This document shows positions 18,001 to 26,921 of a DNA stretch of 64,000 bases, piece by piece; positions within the stretch are counted from its first letter, which is position 1; each line of letters starts with the position of its first letter. This DNA is from Streptomyces eurocidicus (lineage in GTDB: Bacteria; Actinomycetota; Actinomycetes; Streptomycetales; Streptomycetaceae), in NCBI RefSeq assembly GCF_002891295.1, contig NZ_LGUI01000004.1:124001-188000 (forward strand), written 5' to 3'. The notes beneath the pieces are model-generated. The model was not told the origin of the DNA. It searched no databases and worked only from the letters and a program-made list of their open reading frames with translations. Position numbers and translations under genes: made by a program.

Positions 18001-18196
18001 TGGGGGTTACCGCCAGGTAGGTGACGAGTCATGAGCGGAGCGTAAATTCATGCCGGGAATATGACCATAAAGCAGGGCGTCTGCCGGACCCCACCCGTAC
18101 CGAACTACCGAAGTCGCGTAGGTACGGACCCGAACACCGGAACCGCAGAATTAGGCGTACCACACAGGGTGGTCGTTGCCCTTGGCGCTGACAGGT

Positions 18197-18216
18197 AACT
18201 AGTCTTCCAATTAGTT
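18197..18216. promoter_or_regulatory. AT-rich imperfect palindrome upstream of the PAS-LuxR gene
   Basis: AACTAGT and ATTAGTT form a near-palindrome with a six-base spacer. AGGT and ACCT extend it outward. It is about 155 bp before the regulator start, in an otherwise GC-rich context, so it is a candidate operator or promoter element. Confidence 0.35.
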
Positions 18217-18372
18217 TCACCTCCCACGTGACGTGCCATGAAAGGGTCCAATCTCTTGCTGAACTCAGCCCCCGCGCCCGTGGAATCGGCCCGGACCGCC
18301 GGGTATGACAGCCCGTTAGACCAGGTAGGCCGCGTGACCGCGCGCCAGCAGCCCGAGCAGCAGGGTCTGTGC

Positions 18373-18951
18373 ATGGCGAGCCTCGACTCGGCCCTCACCA
18401 TCCAGCAGGCCAACCAGGAGTTCTTCCGCCAGTTCAACGGCTCGTCCGAGGAGATATGCGGACGCAGCATCCGCGAGGTGGTGCACCCGAGCGTCCAGCA
18501 GCCGCTGATGCGCCAGTTCTCCAACCTGCTGGAAGGCAAGCGCGAGCGGTTCGTCGCTCCGGTCATCGCCGTCGGCCGGGGTGAGGAGTCCGCCTTCAGC
18601 GTCCCGCTCACCGCGGTCGCGGTGCGCGGCGGCCTGCCCGACACGACGGCCATCCTGGTGATGATGCCGACGACGAGGAGCCCCGAGGGAGCGCGCGTGG
18701 TCACCAACCGGAAGAAGATCCTCTCCGAGATGGACGCGCGCATCCTCGAAGGGATCGCGGCCGGTGTCTCCACCATCCCCCTGGCCGCGAAGCTGTACCT
18801 GAGCCGGCAGGGCGTCGAGTACCACGTCACCTGCCTGCTGCGGAAGTTGAAGGTGCCCAACCGGGCGGCGCTGGTCTCCCGCGCCTACTCCATGGGTGTG
18901 CTCACGGTGGGCACCTGGCCGCCCAAGGTCGTGGAGGACTTCGTGAAGTGA
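18373..18951 (+). CDS. PAS-LuxR transcriptional activator (PimM/NysRIV/AmphRIV family)
   Basis: 192 residues, the same length as PimM. The N-terminal PAS domain occupies about residues 1-105 (begins MASLDSALTIQQANQEFF). The C-terminal LuxR helix-turn-helix is at about residues 120-180 (ILEGIAAGVST, then LYLSRQGVEYHV). I chose the ATG at 18373 because it gives the family length; the frame is open further upstream, but that part does not resemble the family. Members are pathway-specific positive regulators that bind operators in polyene PKS and tailoring promoters. This gene is divergent from the glycosyltransferase operon, whose spacer carries a matching operator. The C-terminal tail (TWPPKVVEDFVK) is also typical. 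Confidence 0.95.
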   Translation: MASLDSALTIQQANQEFFRQFNGSSEEICGRSIREVVHPSVQQPLMRQFSNLLEGKRERFVAPVIAVGRGEESAFSVPLTAVAVRGGLPDTTAILVMMPTTRSPEGARVVTNRKKILSEMDARILEGIAAGVSTIPLAAKLYLSRQGVEYHVTCLLRKLKVPNRAALVSRAYSMGVLTVGTWPPKVVEDFVK

Positions 18952-19008
18952 GCGCCCCGCAGGCCGCCGATGCCGCCGCGCGGCCGGTGTGCGCCCGGCA
19001 CTGTCGCC

Positions 19009-19052
19009 GCTCCTTGTCCGGCTCCGATCGGGATCGGAACCGGACAAGGAGC
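19009..19052. terminator. 20-bp hairpin between converging genes
   Basis: 19009-19028 pairs with 19033-19052 with one mismatch and a four-base loop. It lies between the stop of the PAS-LuxR gene (18951) and the stop of the leftward hydrolase gene (19060), so it probably terminates both. Confidence 0.85.
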
Positions 19053-19059
19053 GGGCGGC

Positions 19060-20283
19060 TCAGCCGCCCTGGACCGTGAAGGCCCCTCCGGGGCCGAAGG
19101 CCCGGGCGGCGAAGCGTTCACCGATGCGGCGGTGCGTCGCGGCGTCCGGGTGCAGCTCGTCGGGGAGCGGCAGTTCGGCGAAGTCCGCCTCGCCGTAGAG
19201 CTCGCGACCGTCGAGGTAGTGCAGGTTCGGGTCGTCGGCCGCGCGCCGCGTGACGATGCGGGCGAGCTCGTCCCGGATGACGTTGAGCGTCAGCTTCCCG
19301 GCCGCCCGCTCCGCGGGGTCGCCCGCGGCCCGGAACCGGAGCCTGCCCTCGTCGAGCCTGCTGAAGTCCGGGGCGCTCGGACCGGGCGTGTCCTCGTGGA
19401 TGGGGCACAGGATGGACGAGACGACCAGCAGCGGCGTCTCCGGGTGCCCTTCGCGCAGCGTGTCGAGGAAGCCGTGCACCGCGGGACCGAAGGCGCGCAG
19501 GCGCATCAGATCGGTGTTGACCAGGTTGATGCCGATCTTCACGCTGATCAGGTCCGCGGGGGTGTCGCGCATGGCCCGTGCGGTGAACGGATCGAGCAGG
19601 GCGCTGCCGCCGAAGCCCAGATTGATCAGGTCCGCGCCGCCGAGGGCCGCGGCCAGCGCCGGCCAGGTCGTGCTGGGGCTCGCGGCGTCGGAGCCATGGC
19701 TGATCGAACTGCCGTGGTGGAGCCACACCCTGCGGCCGCCGCCGGGGACGGCCTCGACGGGGGCGTCGGAGCGCAGGGCCACCAGCTCGGTGATCTCGTT
19801 GTGCGGCAGCCAGATCTCGACGTCCTTGACGCCCTCGGGCAGACCATCGAACCGGACGGTACCGACGGGGCCGGGCCGGTTCTCGACGTTCCCGGTGGTC
19901 ATGTCCACCGTCCGGACGTTGCCGCCGGTCACGCCTGCCCGGCCGGCCGGACGGCCGTCGACGAGCAGGTCGTACACGCCGTCAGGGCGGGGCGGGGCGC
20001 CCACGTAGGCCATCTTGGTGCGGAGCGTGTCCAGCTCGACGGCGGTGGCCCGGGTCCGGAACACCAGCCGTACGCCGGAGGGCTGCGCCTCGGCCATGGC
20101 CAGCTGCCCGTCGGAGCACTGCGCGCGGGCCCGGGCGGGCAGCCGGTGCGGCAGCAGGCCGTGCCCGGTGCGCTCCAGGTCGAGCGCGCCCCGCAGGAGG
20201 TCCGGGGTGAGGGGTGTGGTGATCAGGCCCGTTCCCGGGAAAGCGACGGAGGCGCCGGGGGCGGGGTCGTGCTGAGAATTCAT
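19060..20283 (-). CDS. SGNH/GDSL-family hydrolase with N-terminal beta-sandwich domain
   Basis: 407 residues. The C-terminal half carries the SGNH blocks: HGSSISHG (nucleophile Ser, with Ser in place of the usual Asp of GDS), NLGFGGSALLD (oxyanion Gly), GINLVN (block III) and DELHPDAATH (catalytic Asp/His). The N-terminal ~170 residues are a predicted beta-rich, carbohydrate-esterase-like module. No signal peptide is evident, so the protein is probably cytosolic. The family hydrolyses esters of lipids or acylated sugars; no substrate can be assigned. It lies between the polyene regulator and a P450 gene, and its link to the polyene pathway is positional only. ATG at 20283. Confidence 0.85.
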   Translation of the reverse strand: MNSQHDPAPGASVAFPGTGLITTPLTPDLLRGALDLERTGHGLLPHRLPARARAQCSDGQLAMAEAQPSGVRLVFRTRATAVELDTLRTKMAYVGAPPRPDGVYDLLVDGRPAGRAGVTGGNVRTVDMTTGNVENRPGPVGTVRFDGLPEGVKDVEIWLPHNEITELVALRSDAPVEAVPGGGRRVWLHHGSSISHGSDAASPSTTWPALAAALGGADLINLGFGGSALLDPFTARAMRDTPADLISVKIGINLVNTDLMRLRAFGPAVHGFLDTLREGHPETPLLVVSSILCPIHEDTPGPSAPDFSRLDEGRLRFRAAGDPAERAAGKLTLNVIRDELARIVTRRAADDPNLHYLDGRELYGEADFAELPLPDELHPDAATHRRIGERFAARAFGPGGAFTVQGG

Positions 20284-21026
20284 GATCTCAGCCTGTCAAC
20301 CGGGCGGCCGGTTCGCACACGTTTTTAGGGTGACCGTGCTCACGCCTCCGTGACCTCCTGGCCGCCCCCGCCCACCTCGACGTACGCGCGGTGAACGACG
20401 CGGTCGGCAACGTCCGCGACCACGGCCGGATCCGGGTGCCCCGGGAGCCGCGCGCAAGGGGTTCCAGGTCCTCGACGGCTCGCCGTCGGGGACCTTTTTC
20501 GTCGCGGCCGCCCCTATGCCACGAGAAGTTCGACATGAAACGAACATTTGGTGGTCTCCCTAGGGCCGGAAGGCGGGGACCTTGGCTGATCGGCCCATGC
20601 GGTAGCGTCGATTCCGCGCGGATTCGGCATGGATTCGCCATTGCCCAAAGGGACTTGGGGTTCGGGGAACCGGCCCGTGCCCACGCCTCGAGGGGTGCGG
20701 GAACGGACGCGGATGCCGCTTCCCGGACCCGGTACGGGCCGAGAGCCGGTGTGCTGAGGCGCATCGCACCGGACGCCGTCGTCGGCGACGGGATCCCGGT
20801 CGGCCCGCCAGGCCCGCCCGGCCTCCTGACCCCGGCGGGCCTCGCCGGCCTGCTCGACGAGGCGCGCGCCACCGAGCCCGACGCCCCGTCCTTCGCCGAG
20901 GAGCGTTTCGGCACCGTCGGCGCGGGCGACCGGCGAACGGGTCCGGACCGGCACCCGCCGATCGCCCGGCCGTACTCCCTCGTGCCCCTCGGCTCCCTCA
21001 CCCATCACCGTCCGAAGGAGACCCCC
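20284..21026. other. 743-bp spacer before the TTA-containing P450 gene
   Basis: Divergent region between the hydrolase and the P450. No complete gene is recognised. From about 20750 to 20940 the + strand has a coding-like bias (Pro/Gly/Leu/Ala-rich translation, high third-position G/C) continuous with the P450 frame but lacking similarity to any P450 N-terminus. It could be decayed sequence or an untranslated leader. Confidence 0.5.
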
Positions 21027-22211
21027 GTGACCATGTCCTACGAACTTCCCGAGATCACCGCCGACCCGCCCGCCGTACTGCGGCTCAGTCCGCTGCTGCG
21101 CGATCTGCAGGCCAGAAGCCCGTTGTGCCGGGTCAAGACCCCGGCCGGCGACGAGGCGTGGCTGGTGACCCGCCACGCCGAGCTCAAGGCACTGCTGCTG
21201 GACGAGCGGCTCGGCCGCTCCCACCCCGACCCGGCGAACGCGCCCCGGTACGTCAAGAACCCGTTCCTGGACATGTCCATCACCGACGAAGACCCCGCGA
21301 GCGCGCACAAGCTGCACTCCGAGCTCCGGGCGCTCATCGTCCCCAGCTTATCGGCCAAGCGGGTGCGCGACCTGAAGCCCAGGGTGGAGGCCCTCGCGGA
21401 GGAGGTACTGGAGGAGTTCGTCGCCCAGGGGCAGCCCGCCGATCTGCGCGGGCTGCTGTCCCTGCCGTTCTCGCTCAGGGTGCTCTGCGAACTCATCGGC
21501 ATACCGCCGGAGGACCGGGAACAGGTGGTGGCGCTGCTCGCCGGGCTGGCGGACGTGGACGACCCGCAGGCCGCACACGGCCAGCAGACCCTCTTCACCT
21601 ACCTGATCGAGCTGGCGACCCGTAAGCGGGCCGACCTCGGCGACGACGTGATGTCCCAGCTGTGCAGGAGCGGGGTCCCTTCCGAGAGCATCGGCACCGT
21701 GACCGCGATGCTGCTGTTCGCCGGGCTGGACGCCGTCGCGACCCATATCGACCTCGGGGTGGTGCTGCTCGCCACCAACCCCGACGCGCGACAGGCCGCG
21801 CTGGCGGACCCGAAGGTCATGGCGGGTGCCGTCGAGGAGATCCTGCGGTCGGCCAAGGCCGGTGGTTCGGTGCTGCCCAGGTACGCCAGCGCCGACGTCG
21901 AGTTCGGCGGGGAGACCATCAAGGCCGGCGAGCTCGTCCTGCTCGACTTCACCCTTCCCAACTTCGACGAGCAGGTCTTCGACGAGCCCGAGCACTTCGA
22001 CATCACCCGCTCGCCCAACCCGCATCTGACGTTCGGCCACGGCATGTGGCACTGCGTCGGCGCCCCGCTGGCCCGGCTGGAACTGCGGACGATGTACACC
22101 CTGCTCTTCACCCGGCTGCCCGGACTCCGGCTCGACCTGCCGGTGGAGGACCTCCAGGTGCTGGGCGGACGCCTCTCGGCCGGTCTCACGGAGTTGCCGA
22201 TGCGGTGGTAG
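21027..22211 (+). CDS. Cytochrome P450 with AGLDA I-helix and a TTA codon
   Basis: 394 residues. ExxR is in VEEILRS and the heme loop is [10 protein letters not shown]. The I-helix reads [10 protein letters not shown], so the usual oxygen-activating Thr is Ala, as in EryF (AGFEAS). The GTG at 21027 is chosen because GAAGGAG lies six bases upstream; the in-frame ATG two codons on is a poorer fit. Codon 108 (21348-21350) is TTA, so translation should depend on the bldA tRNA. It could be the polyene hydroxylase or epoxidase or belong to the next cluster; the sequence does not settle this. No ferredoxin lies adjacent, so it may share the one at 13708. Confidence 0.88.
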   Translation: MTMSYELPEITADPPAVLRLSPLLRDLQARSPLCRVKTPAGDEAWLVTRHAELKALLLDERLGRSHPDPANAPRYVKNPFLDMSITDEDPASAHKLHSELRALIVPSLSAKRVRDLKPRVEALAEEVLEEFVAQGQPADLRGLLSLPFSLRVLCELIGIPPEDREQVVALLAGLADVDDPQAAHGQQTLFTYLIELATRKRADLGDDVMSQLCRSGVPSESIGTVTAMLLFAGLDAVATHIDLGVVLLATNPDARQAALADPKVMAGAVEEILRSAKAGGSVLPRYASADVEFGGETIKAGELVLLDFTLPNFDEQVFDEPEHFDITRSPNPHLTFGHGMWHCVGAPLARLELRTMYTLLFTRLPGLRLDLPVEDLQVLGGRLSAGLTELPMRW

Positions 22212-22235
22212 TGACCCCGCCCGGGGTGTGAACCG

Positions 22236-22263
22236 CCCCGCCTCCCGCGTCCGGGAGGCGGGG
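22236..22263. terminator. 12-bp GC-rich hairpin terminator
   Basis: 22236-22247 pairs perfectly with 22252-22263 around a four-base loop, 24 bases after the P450 stop codon. It also lies about 130 bases beyond the stop of the leftward regulator gene. Confidence 0.8.
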
Positions 22264-22389
22264 CCTGCCGCGTTCCGGGCCGGAGTCCGCCGCGGAAACG
22301 AGGCGGTGGAAGAGGCACCGCGGCGTGCGCGGGTTCGGAGGCGGTCACCGGGTCGGGCGCGCCCGACCCGGTCGCGGGCCCCGCCCTGT

Positions 22390-22875
22390 CTACCGCTCCC
22401 CGGCCTGGTGGGCCGTGTGGTCCGATTCGTCGACGTGTGACAGGTTCTGCAGTTTGCGGGCTTCGGTGACCATGGTGAGGAGGGCGTCGAGGCTGGCGGA
22501 GGAGAGTCCTTCGGCCCGGAGGGCGAGGTTGCGGATCTTGGTGTCGCGGAGTGCGGTGGCGAGGGCGAGCTGGGTGTTGACGCGTTCGCAGACTTCGTCG
22601 CTGAGGAAGTATTCGAGTGGGACGCCGAAGAACTGGGCGAGGGTGTCGAGCTGTTCGAGTGTCACGTTGCGTTTTTTGCCGGTGGCGAGTTCCCAGAGGT
22701 AGGTGGCGGAGATGGCGCCGCCGGTGCTCTCGCGGATCTCTTTGGCCAGCCGGGCGTATCCGGGGCGGGTGCGCTCGTCGGGGTAGAGCGTCTCGATCAG
22801 CTGTCTCAGCCGCCGCTCCAGTTGCAGCAGCAGCGGCCTGTCGACCTCACCGCGTGCCGATTCGGTACTGCTCAT
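22390..22875 (-). CDS. EspR-like helix-turn-helix regulator
   Basis: 161 residues. An N-terminal helix-turn-helix (about residues 15-80; LYPDERTRPGYARLAKEI, then ISATYLWELATGKKRN and LAQFFGVPLEYF) is followed by an all-helical C-terminal region with ALRDTKIRNLALRAEGLS. This layout and spacing resemble Mycobacterium EspR (TVYP...YLSQLRSG...LANFF...IAQRAHGLP), a dimeric nucleoid-associated regulator. The ATG at 22875 has AAGGA six bases upstream; an in-frame extension upstream is not EspR-like. It is the last gene of the leftward aryl cassette and is a candidate regulator of it. The target is unknown. Confidence 0.8.
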   Translation of the reverse strand: MSSTESARGEVDRPLLLQLERRLRQLIETLYPDERTRPGYARLAKEIRESTGGAISATYLWELATGKKRNVTLEQLDTLAQFFGVPLEYFLSDEVCERVNTQLALATALRDTKIRNLALRAEGLSSASLDALLTMVTEARKLQNLSHVDESDHTAHQAGER

Positions 22876-23183
22876 CCGTTGTCCTTCCCCACGGAGATGG
22901 AACCCACCGCGGCCGTCCGCCGGGACACCCAGAATTCTAACTCCGGCCGCCGGACCCCATCCCGGGGAACCGGTCACCGTACGACCTTACGGTGGGCCTT
23001 CGCCCGGTGTGCCGCAGGTCGTTGGGGGACACCTTCACCCCTCGGACGGGTAAGGACGAGTGGAGGACGGTGGCCGGAAAGGGCGCGGGCCCGGAGGGAA
23101 CGCCGTCGGGGGCCGCGGCGGCGAGGGGAGGCCCACCACCCCGGCCCCGTACCGGACGTGGCCGCCCGCCGTGGGAACCGGCC
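22876..23183. promoter_or_regulatory. 308-bp spacer upstream of the EspR-like gene
   Basis: Contains a 7-bp inverted repeat (CACCGTA at 22975-22981, TACGGTG at 22988-22994, six-base loop) about 100 bp upstream of the regulator start. I see no gene. It may hold the regulator's own promoter and operator. Confidence 0.4.
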
Positions 23184-24764
23184 TCAGCGCCCCCCGTGGT
23201 CCGGGCGCGGGTCCGGGATCCGCAGGTGCGGGGCGGTCCAGCCCGTGGTGTCGTAGTCCGACATGCACATGTCGACGAAGTCGCACAACTCGTCGCGGAG
23301 GCCGGAGCGGGCCGCGGACTGGTAGGTCTCGAAGCGGGTGACCTCGGGGTTGGCCGCGTGGAGGCTCTCGTAGAGCTCGTGGCGGCTCGCGAATTCGCTG
23401 CCGACGCCGTCCCACACCAGCTTCATCAGCTTGATCCGTTCCTCGGACCCGCCTCCGTCGGCGCCCCGGAAGTAGGTGTCGAGGAAGGGGCGCAGTTCGG
23501 GGGCGTGGAAGTCGTCGGCGTGTGACGTGAGGCTGATGAGAGGGCTGGCGACGAGGCGTTTGATGAGGTCCTTGACGGTTCTGTAGGCGGTCGGGGCCAG
23601 CACCCGGTAGGCGAAGCAGGGGTGCAGATGAGGGTGGAGGTACTTCTCCGCCCAGGGTTCCGTCTCCTCGGTCATGGCCGTGACCAGGGCGTGCACGGTG
23701 TGCCGCCAGGCGAGCGCCTCGCCGACGCCGGACTGCACACCGAGGTGGACGTCGCTGCCGTTGCTGTGCACGGCCTTCAGGAGCAGTCCGCACAGGAAGT
23801 CGAGCTTGACCGACATACGGACGGCGCTGTGGAAGAGGAACCGGGGCAGGAACCCGCTGTGGTGGGCGAACCGGCCGGCGCGGTCGATGTCGCGGTGGAT
23901 CAGCACGTTCGACCAGGGGATGAGCGCGCGGTCGAAGACGAGGAGCGCGTCGTTCTCGTCGAAGCGGCTGGAGAGCGGGTAGTCGAAGGGGCTGCCCGCC
24001 CGATGGGCCTGGGTCTCGTAACTGGGGCGGCAGATGATCTTGAGGCCGGGGGTGTTCATCGGTGCGATGAACGAGACCGCCTGGGCCGGGTCCTCCGGCC
24101 CCGGGCCGGTGTGCGCGACGAACGCGTACTGGGTGAGCGCCGCCCCCGTGGCCACCCCCTTCGCCCCGGTGACGACGATCCCGGCGTCCGTCTCGTCCAC
24201 GGACCGCACACAGATGCCGGCGCCCGCACCCCCGGCCGCGTGGCGGCTCACCGGAGGGTTGACGAGGGCGTGGCTCAGGAAGAGCACCCGGTTCTGGGCG
24301 TGCCCGTACCAGTCGCGGGCGTTCGCCGCGAAGGGGGCGTAGTAGTCCGGATCGGCCCCCAGCGTGGCGAGGAAGGAAGCCTTGTAGTCCGGGGTCCGGC
24401 CCATCCAGCCGTAGGTCATCCGCTGCCAGGCCACGATGGCGTCGCGCGCGGCACGGAGGTCCGCGGAGTCGCGCGGCGCGCGGAAGAACGGATGGGTGAA
24501 CGCACCGCCCGAGTCGCTGCTCGTGGTGAGCACGCCCTGGAAGGACGGGTCGTGCAGGGCGTCGTAGAGCCGGGCCAGGGACCGGCAGCTGTTACGGAAG
24601 GCCGGGTGCGCGGTGACGTCCTCGACGCGCTCGCCGTAGATCCACACCTCCCGGCCGTCGCGCAGGCTCTCCAGGTACTCCTCGCCGGTCATCGGCCGGT
24701 CGGCGGTGCGGCGACCGGTGGCCGGCCGCGGGGCTGTCGCACTGCTGACGTGCTGATCGGGCAT
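23184..24764 (-). CDS. HpaB-family FADH2-dependent aromatic 3-hydroxylase
   Basis: 526 residues, the usual length for 4-hydroxyphenylacetate 3-hydroxylase oxygenase components (HpaB, SgcC, Sam5). Conserved regions are MTGEEYLESLRDGREVWIYG at the N-terminus, the FAD/substrate region HALVNPPVSR, and the C-terminal PLISLTSHADDF and GSEFASRHELYE stretches. Members hydroxylate a p-hydroxyphenyl group ortho to the OH, using free FADH2 from a separate reductase; the reductase at 34629-35177 is the obvious partner. With the ammonia-lyase upstream, p-coumaroyl to caffeoyl conversion is plausible, as in the Sam8/Sam5 pair. The 20-residue leader before MTGEEY is variable. ATG with GAGGAG five bases upstream. 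Confidence 0.92.
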   Translation of the reverse strand: MPDQHVSSATAPRPATGRRTADRPMTGEEYLESLRDGREVWIYGERVEDVTAHPAFRNSCRSLARLYDALHDPSFQGVLTTSSDSGGAFTHPFFRAPRDSADLRAARDAIVAWQRMTYGWMGRTPDYKASFLATLGADPDYYAPFAANARDWYGHAQNRVLFLSHALVNPPVSRHAAGGAGAGICVRSVDETDAGIVVTGAKGVATGAALTQYAFVAHTGPGPEDPAQAVSFIAPMNTPGLKIICRPSYETQAHRAGSPFDYPLSSRFDENDALLVFDRALIPWSNVLIHRDIDRAGRFAHHSGFLPRFLFHSAVRMSVKLDFLCGLLLKAVHSNGSDVHLGVQSGVGEALAWRHTVHALVTAMTEETEPWAEKYLHPHLHPCFAYRVLAPTAYRTVKDLIKRLVASPLISLTSHADDFHAPELRPFLDTYFRGADGGGSEERIKLMKLVWDGVGSEFASRHELYESLHAANPEVTRFETYQSAARSGLRDELCDFVDMCMSDYDTTGWTAPHLRIPDPRPDHGGR

Positions 24765-24855
24765 GACGCTCCTCTTGCCGGTCGTTCCGTTACCGCGCTG
24801 TCCGCCGCGGCTGCCGCGCCTCCGGGACCCGTCCGCACCGCGGGCCCCCTCGGCC

Positions 24856-25626
24856 TCAGCCCGCCATGGCGCTGATCCCGCCGTCGATGACGAAGTCGGC
24901 GCCGTTGACGTAGGCCGCGTCGTCGGACGCGAGGAACGCGGCCAGCCTGGCCACCTCCTCGGGCCGGCCCACCCGCCCCGCCGGGATCTTCTTGAGCAGG
25001 GCGGGCACCCCGCTGCCGGGGTCGTCGATGTGAGGTGCCGTGGCCCGGGTGCGGATCAGCCCGGGGCTGATGGAGTTGACGCGGATCCCGTGCGCGGCAC
25101 CCGCGCCGCACAGATGGCGGGTCAGCGCCAGGACACCGCCCTTCGCCGCGCCGTGCGCGGCCTGCTGCACGAACAGCGCACCACGCGAGCCGGAGATGGA
25201 CGCGATGTTGAGGACGACGCCGCCGCCCTGCTCCACCAGGTGCGGCCACGCGGCCCGGGTGCACTGGTACACGAGATCGAGTTCATTGCGGATGGTGTGG
25301 TGCCAGTCGTCCGGCCCCAGCCGGTCGAACGGCGCGTTGCGCATCGACGAGGCGTTGTTGCAGAGGACGTCGAAACGACCGTACTCGTACAGCGCGAAGT
25401 CGATCCACGCCCGGGCCCCGTCCCGGTCCGCCAGGTCGACCGGGGCGAGCGCGACCATCTCGCCGCCCGCCTCCTTGACCAGCCGGACGGTCTCGGCGGC
25501 GGTCCCGGGATCGCGCCCGCAGCCGACGACCCGGGCGCCCTCCCCGGCGAACTCCAGTGCCGCCGCCCTGCCGATCCCGGTACTGGATCCGCTGATCAGG
25601 ACGGTCTTGCGGTCAAGTCGGCCCAC
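24856..25626 (-). CDS. Short-chain dehydrogenase/reductase with catalytic Tyr replaced by His
   Basis: 256 residues, classical SDR fold. The cofactor motif is SGSSTGIG, then LCNNAS and the catalytic Ser in NIASISGS. The Tyr of the YxxxK motif is His: the run reads QAAHGAAKGG, with CAC codon on the minus strand near 25150. Lys is retained. C-terminal SISPGLIRT and INGG-like VIDGG are normal. The family reduces or oxidises keto/hydroxy groups with NAD(P)(H). The substitution may slow, alter or abolish redox catalysis. The GTG at 25626 has AGGA eight bases upstream, and the gene overlaps the StyA-like gene by 31 bases, indicating coupling. Confidence 0.88.
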   Translation of the reverse strand: MGRLDRKTVLISGSSTGIGRAAALEFAGEGARVVGCGRDPGTAAETVRLVKEAGGEMVALAPVDLADRDGARAWIDFALYEYGRFDVLCNNASSMRNAPFDRLGPDDWHHTIRNELDLVYQCTRAAWPHLVEQGGGVVLNIASISGSRGALFVQQAAHGAAKGGVLALTRHLCGAGAAHGIRVNSISPGLIRTRATAPHIDDPGSGVPALLKKIPAGRVGRPEEVARLAAFLASDDAAYVNGADFVIDGGISAMAG

Positions 25627-26921
25627 GGCTGTGTCCTCGAAGTGCCGGCCGCTGCGGAAGCGGAGTCGGGAGTGGAAGAGACGGCGGAGCCTTCCGGCGG
25701 GGTGGCCCCCGAGCGCACCTCGGCCAGGAAGGCGGCCGTCCGCTCGGGCGAGGCGATGCTGCGCCACATGGCCGGCGGATCGTCGAAGTTGACGGCGAAG
25801 GCCGCGGCCACCGCGGGATCGGCGTCCGCCGCCCGGAACAGCGAGAGGAGCTGAGGGCTGGGCGGGCGCACGAAGGCGGCCGTCCACTGCACGACGCTCT
25901 CCGCGTAGGGCCACATCCGCTCCTCGGCGGCGCGGCAGAACGCCTCGTCGTAGGGCGGCCCGGCGGCGATCGCCTCGGCGAGCTCCAAGGCGCAGTGGGA
26001 GCCCAGGTTGGCGCCCTGCGCGGTGATGGGGTCGTTGACGATCCAGGCGTCGCCCACCGCGAGCGCGTACGTGGTGCCGGTCAGGGCCCGCCAGGCCCGG
26101 CGCACCACCGGCACGACCCCGCCCTGTACGAGGTCGGCGGGCCGGTTCAGCCCGAAGGCCCGCTCGTCGACGCGCTCGCGCAGGTCGGGCACGTAACGGT
26201 GGAGGACGTCGAGCACCACGGAGTGGAAGTGCGCCGGGTCCTCGGCGTAGGGGGTGCGGCAGAGGGGGTCGAGGGGACCGCCGGGCACGGCCTCCAGGCC
26301 CAGGACGTCCACCCGGCCCTCGGCGCAGTGGAAGGGCATGCGCAGGACCTCGCCGACACCGGGGACGACGTGGAACTCGATGCTGTGCGGGACGGTCTCG
26401 CCGATGCCCCGGTACAGCCCGCCGCACAACACCCGCTGCGGGGCGTCGAACGGGGAGCGCCCGGGGTCGCGGGGGAACAGTTCCCCCGCCGCCCTGCCGC
26501 CCGCGACGACGACCAGGTCGTGGTCGGCGGCGGCCTCGTGGGCCGTACGGGCGGTGAGGTCGGTGACGATGTGCCGGCCGCCGCGCGCGAGGTACTCCTC
26601 GACCACCGCGGGCAGGTAGAGCCGGAAGTCGACCATGCTGTAGGCGGGGTCCGGGTCGGCGCGGAACGTCAGCGGCTCGGGGCCGTGGACCGTGACGGTC
26701 CGGGCCTCGGCCAGGGTGTCGGGCGAGGCCCAGAGGTCGAGGCCGAGCAGTTCCTCGCGCCGCCGGGTGCTGCCGGAGCGCGCGACGAAGTTGAGCGCGC
26801 GGCCGTGTCGCACGGCCTCCGGCGACTTGGCCCCGAAGAGGGTGACGTCGATGCCCAGTTGGCGCAGGCGCAGCGCGAGGTGGAGTCCGGAGATGCCGTC
26901 CCCGATGATCGCGATCCTCAT
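25596..26921 (-). CDS. Styrene monooxygenase (StyA)-like FAD epoxidase
   Basis: 441 residues. The Rossmann motif GDGISGLH is at residue 7. Long stretches parallel StyA: DLVVVAGGRAAGELF, RSPFDAPQRVLCGGLYRGI, DLVQGGVVPVVRRA, QGANLGSH and the C-terminal FDDPPAMWRSIASPERTAAF. StyA uses free FADH2 from StyB to epoxidise an aryl-conjugated alkene. Here the likely substrate is the vinyl unit of a cinnamoyl-type chain, and the flavin reductase at 34629-35177 could serve as StyB. Its ATG overlaps the AMP-ligase stop (ATGA). The C-terminal ~25 residues beyond the StyA-like part are low-complexity. The epoxidation role is inferred from family and context. Confidence 0.88.
   Translation of the reverse strand: MRIAIIGDGISGLHLALRLRQLGIDVTLFGAKSPEAVRHGRALNFVARSGSTRRREELLGLDLWASPDTLAEARTVTVHGPEPLTFRADPDPAYSMVDFRLYLPAVVEEYLARGGRHIVTDLTARTAHEAAADHDLVVVAGGRAAGELFPRDPGRSPFDAPQRVLCGGLYRGIGETVPHSIEFHVVPGVGEVLRMPFHCAEGRVDVLGLEAVPGGPLDPLCRTPYAEDPAHFHSVVLDVLHRYVPDLRERVDERAFGLNRPADLVQGGVVPVVRRAWRALTGTTYALAVGDAWIVNDPITAQGANLGSHCALELAEAIAAGPPYDEAFCRAAEERMWPYAESVVQWTAAFVRPPSPQLLSLFRAADADPAVAAAFAVNFDDPPAMWRSIASPERTAAFLAEVRSGATPPEGSAVSSTPDSASAAAGTSRTQPWADLTARPS

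Larger units (their letters stand above)
17668..18372. promoter_or_regulatory. 705-bp divergent control region between mycosamine operon and PAS-LuxR gene
   Basis: This region has lower G+C than its surroundings and separates two divergent transcription units. It contains a PimM-box-like sequence (17760-17775), a frame encoding a protein-like 57-residue fragment (17827-18000) and an imperfect palindrome (18197-18216). I see no complete gene in it. Confidence 0.75.

Noticed and set aside
20391..21026. N-terminal extension of the P450 at 21027 to a 606-residue protein
   Set aside because: No P450 has such a leader, the extension has no similarity, and a strong ribosome site precedes GTG 21027.
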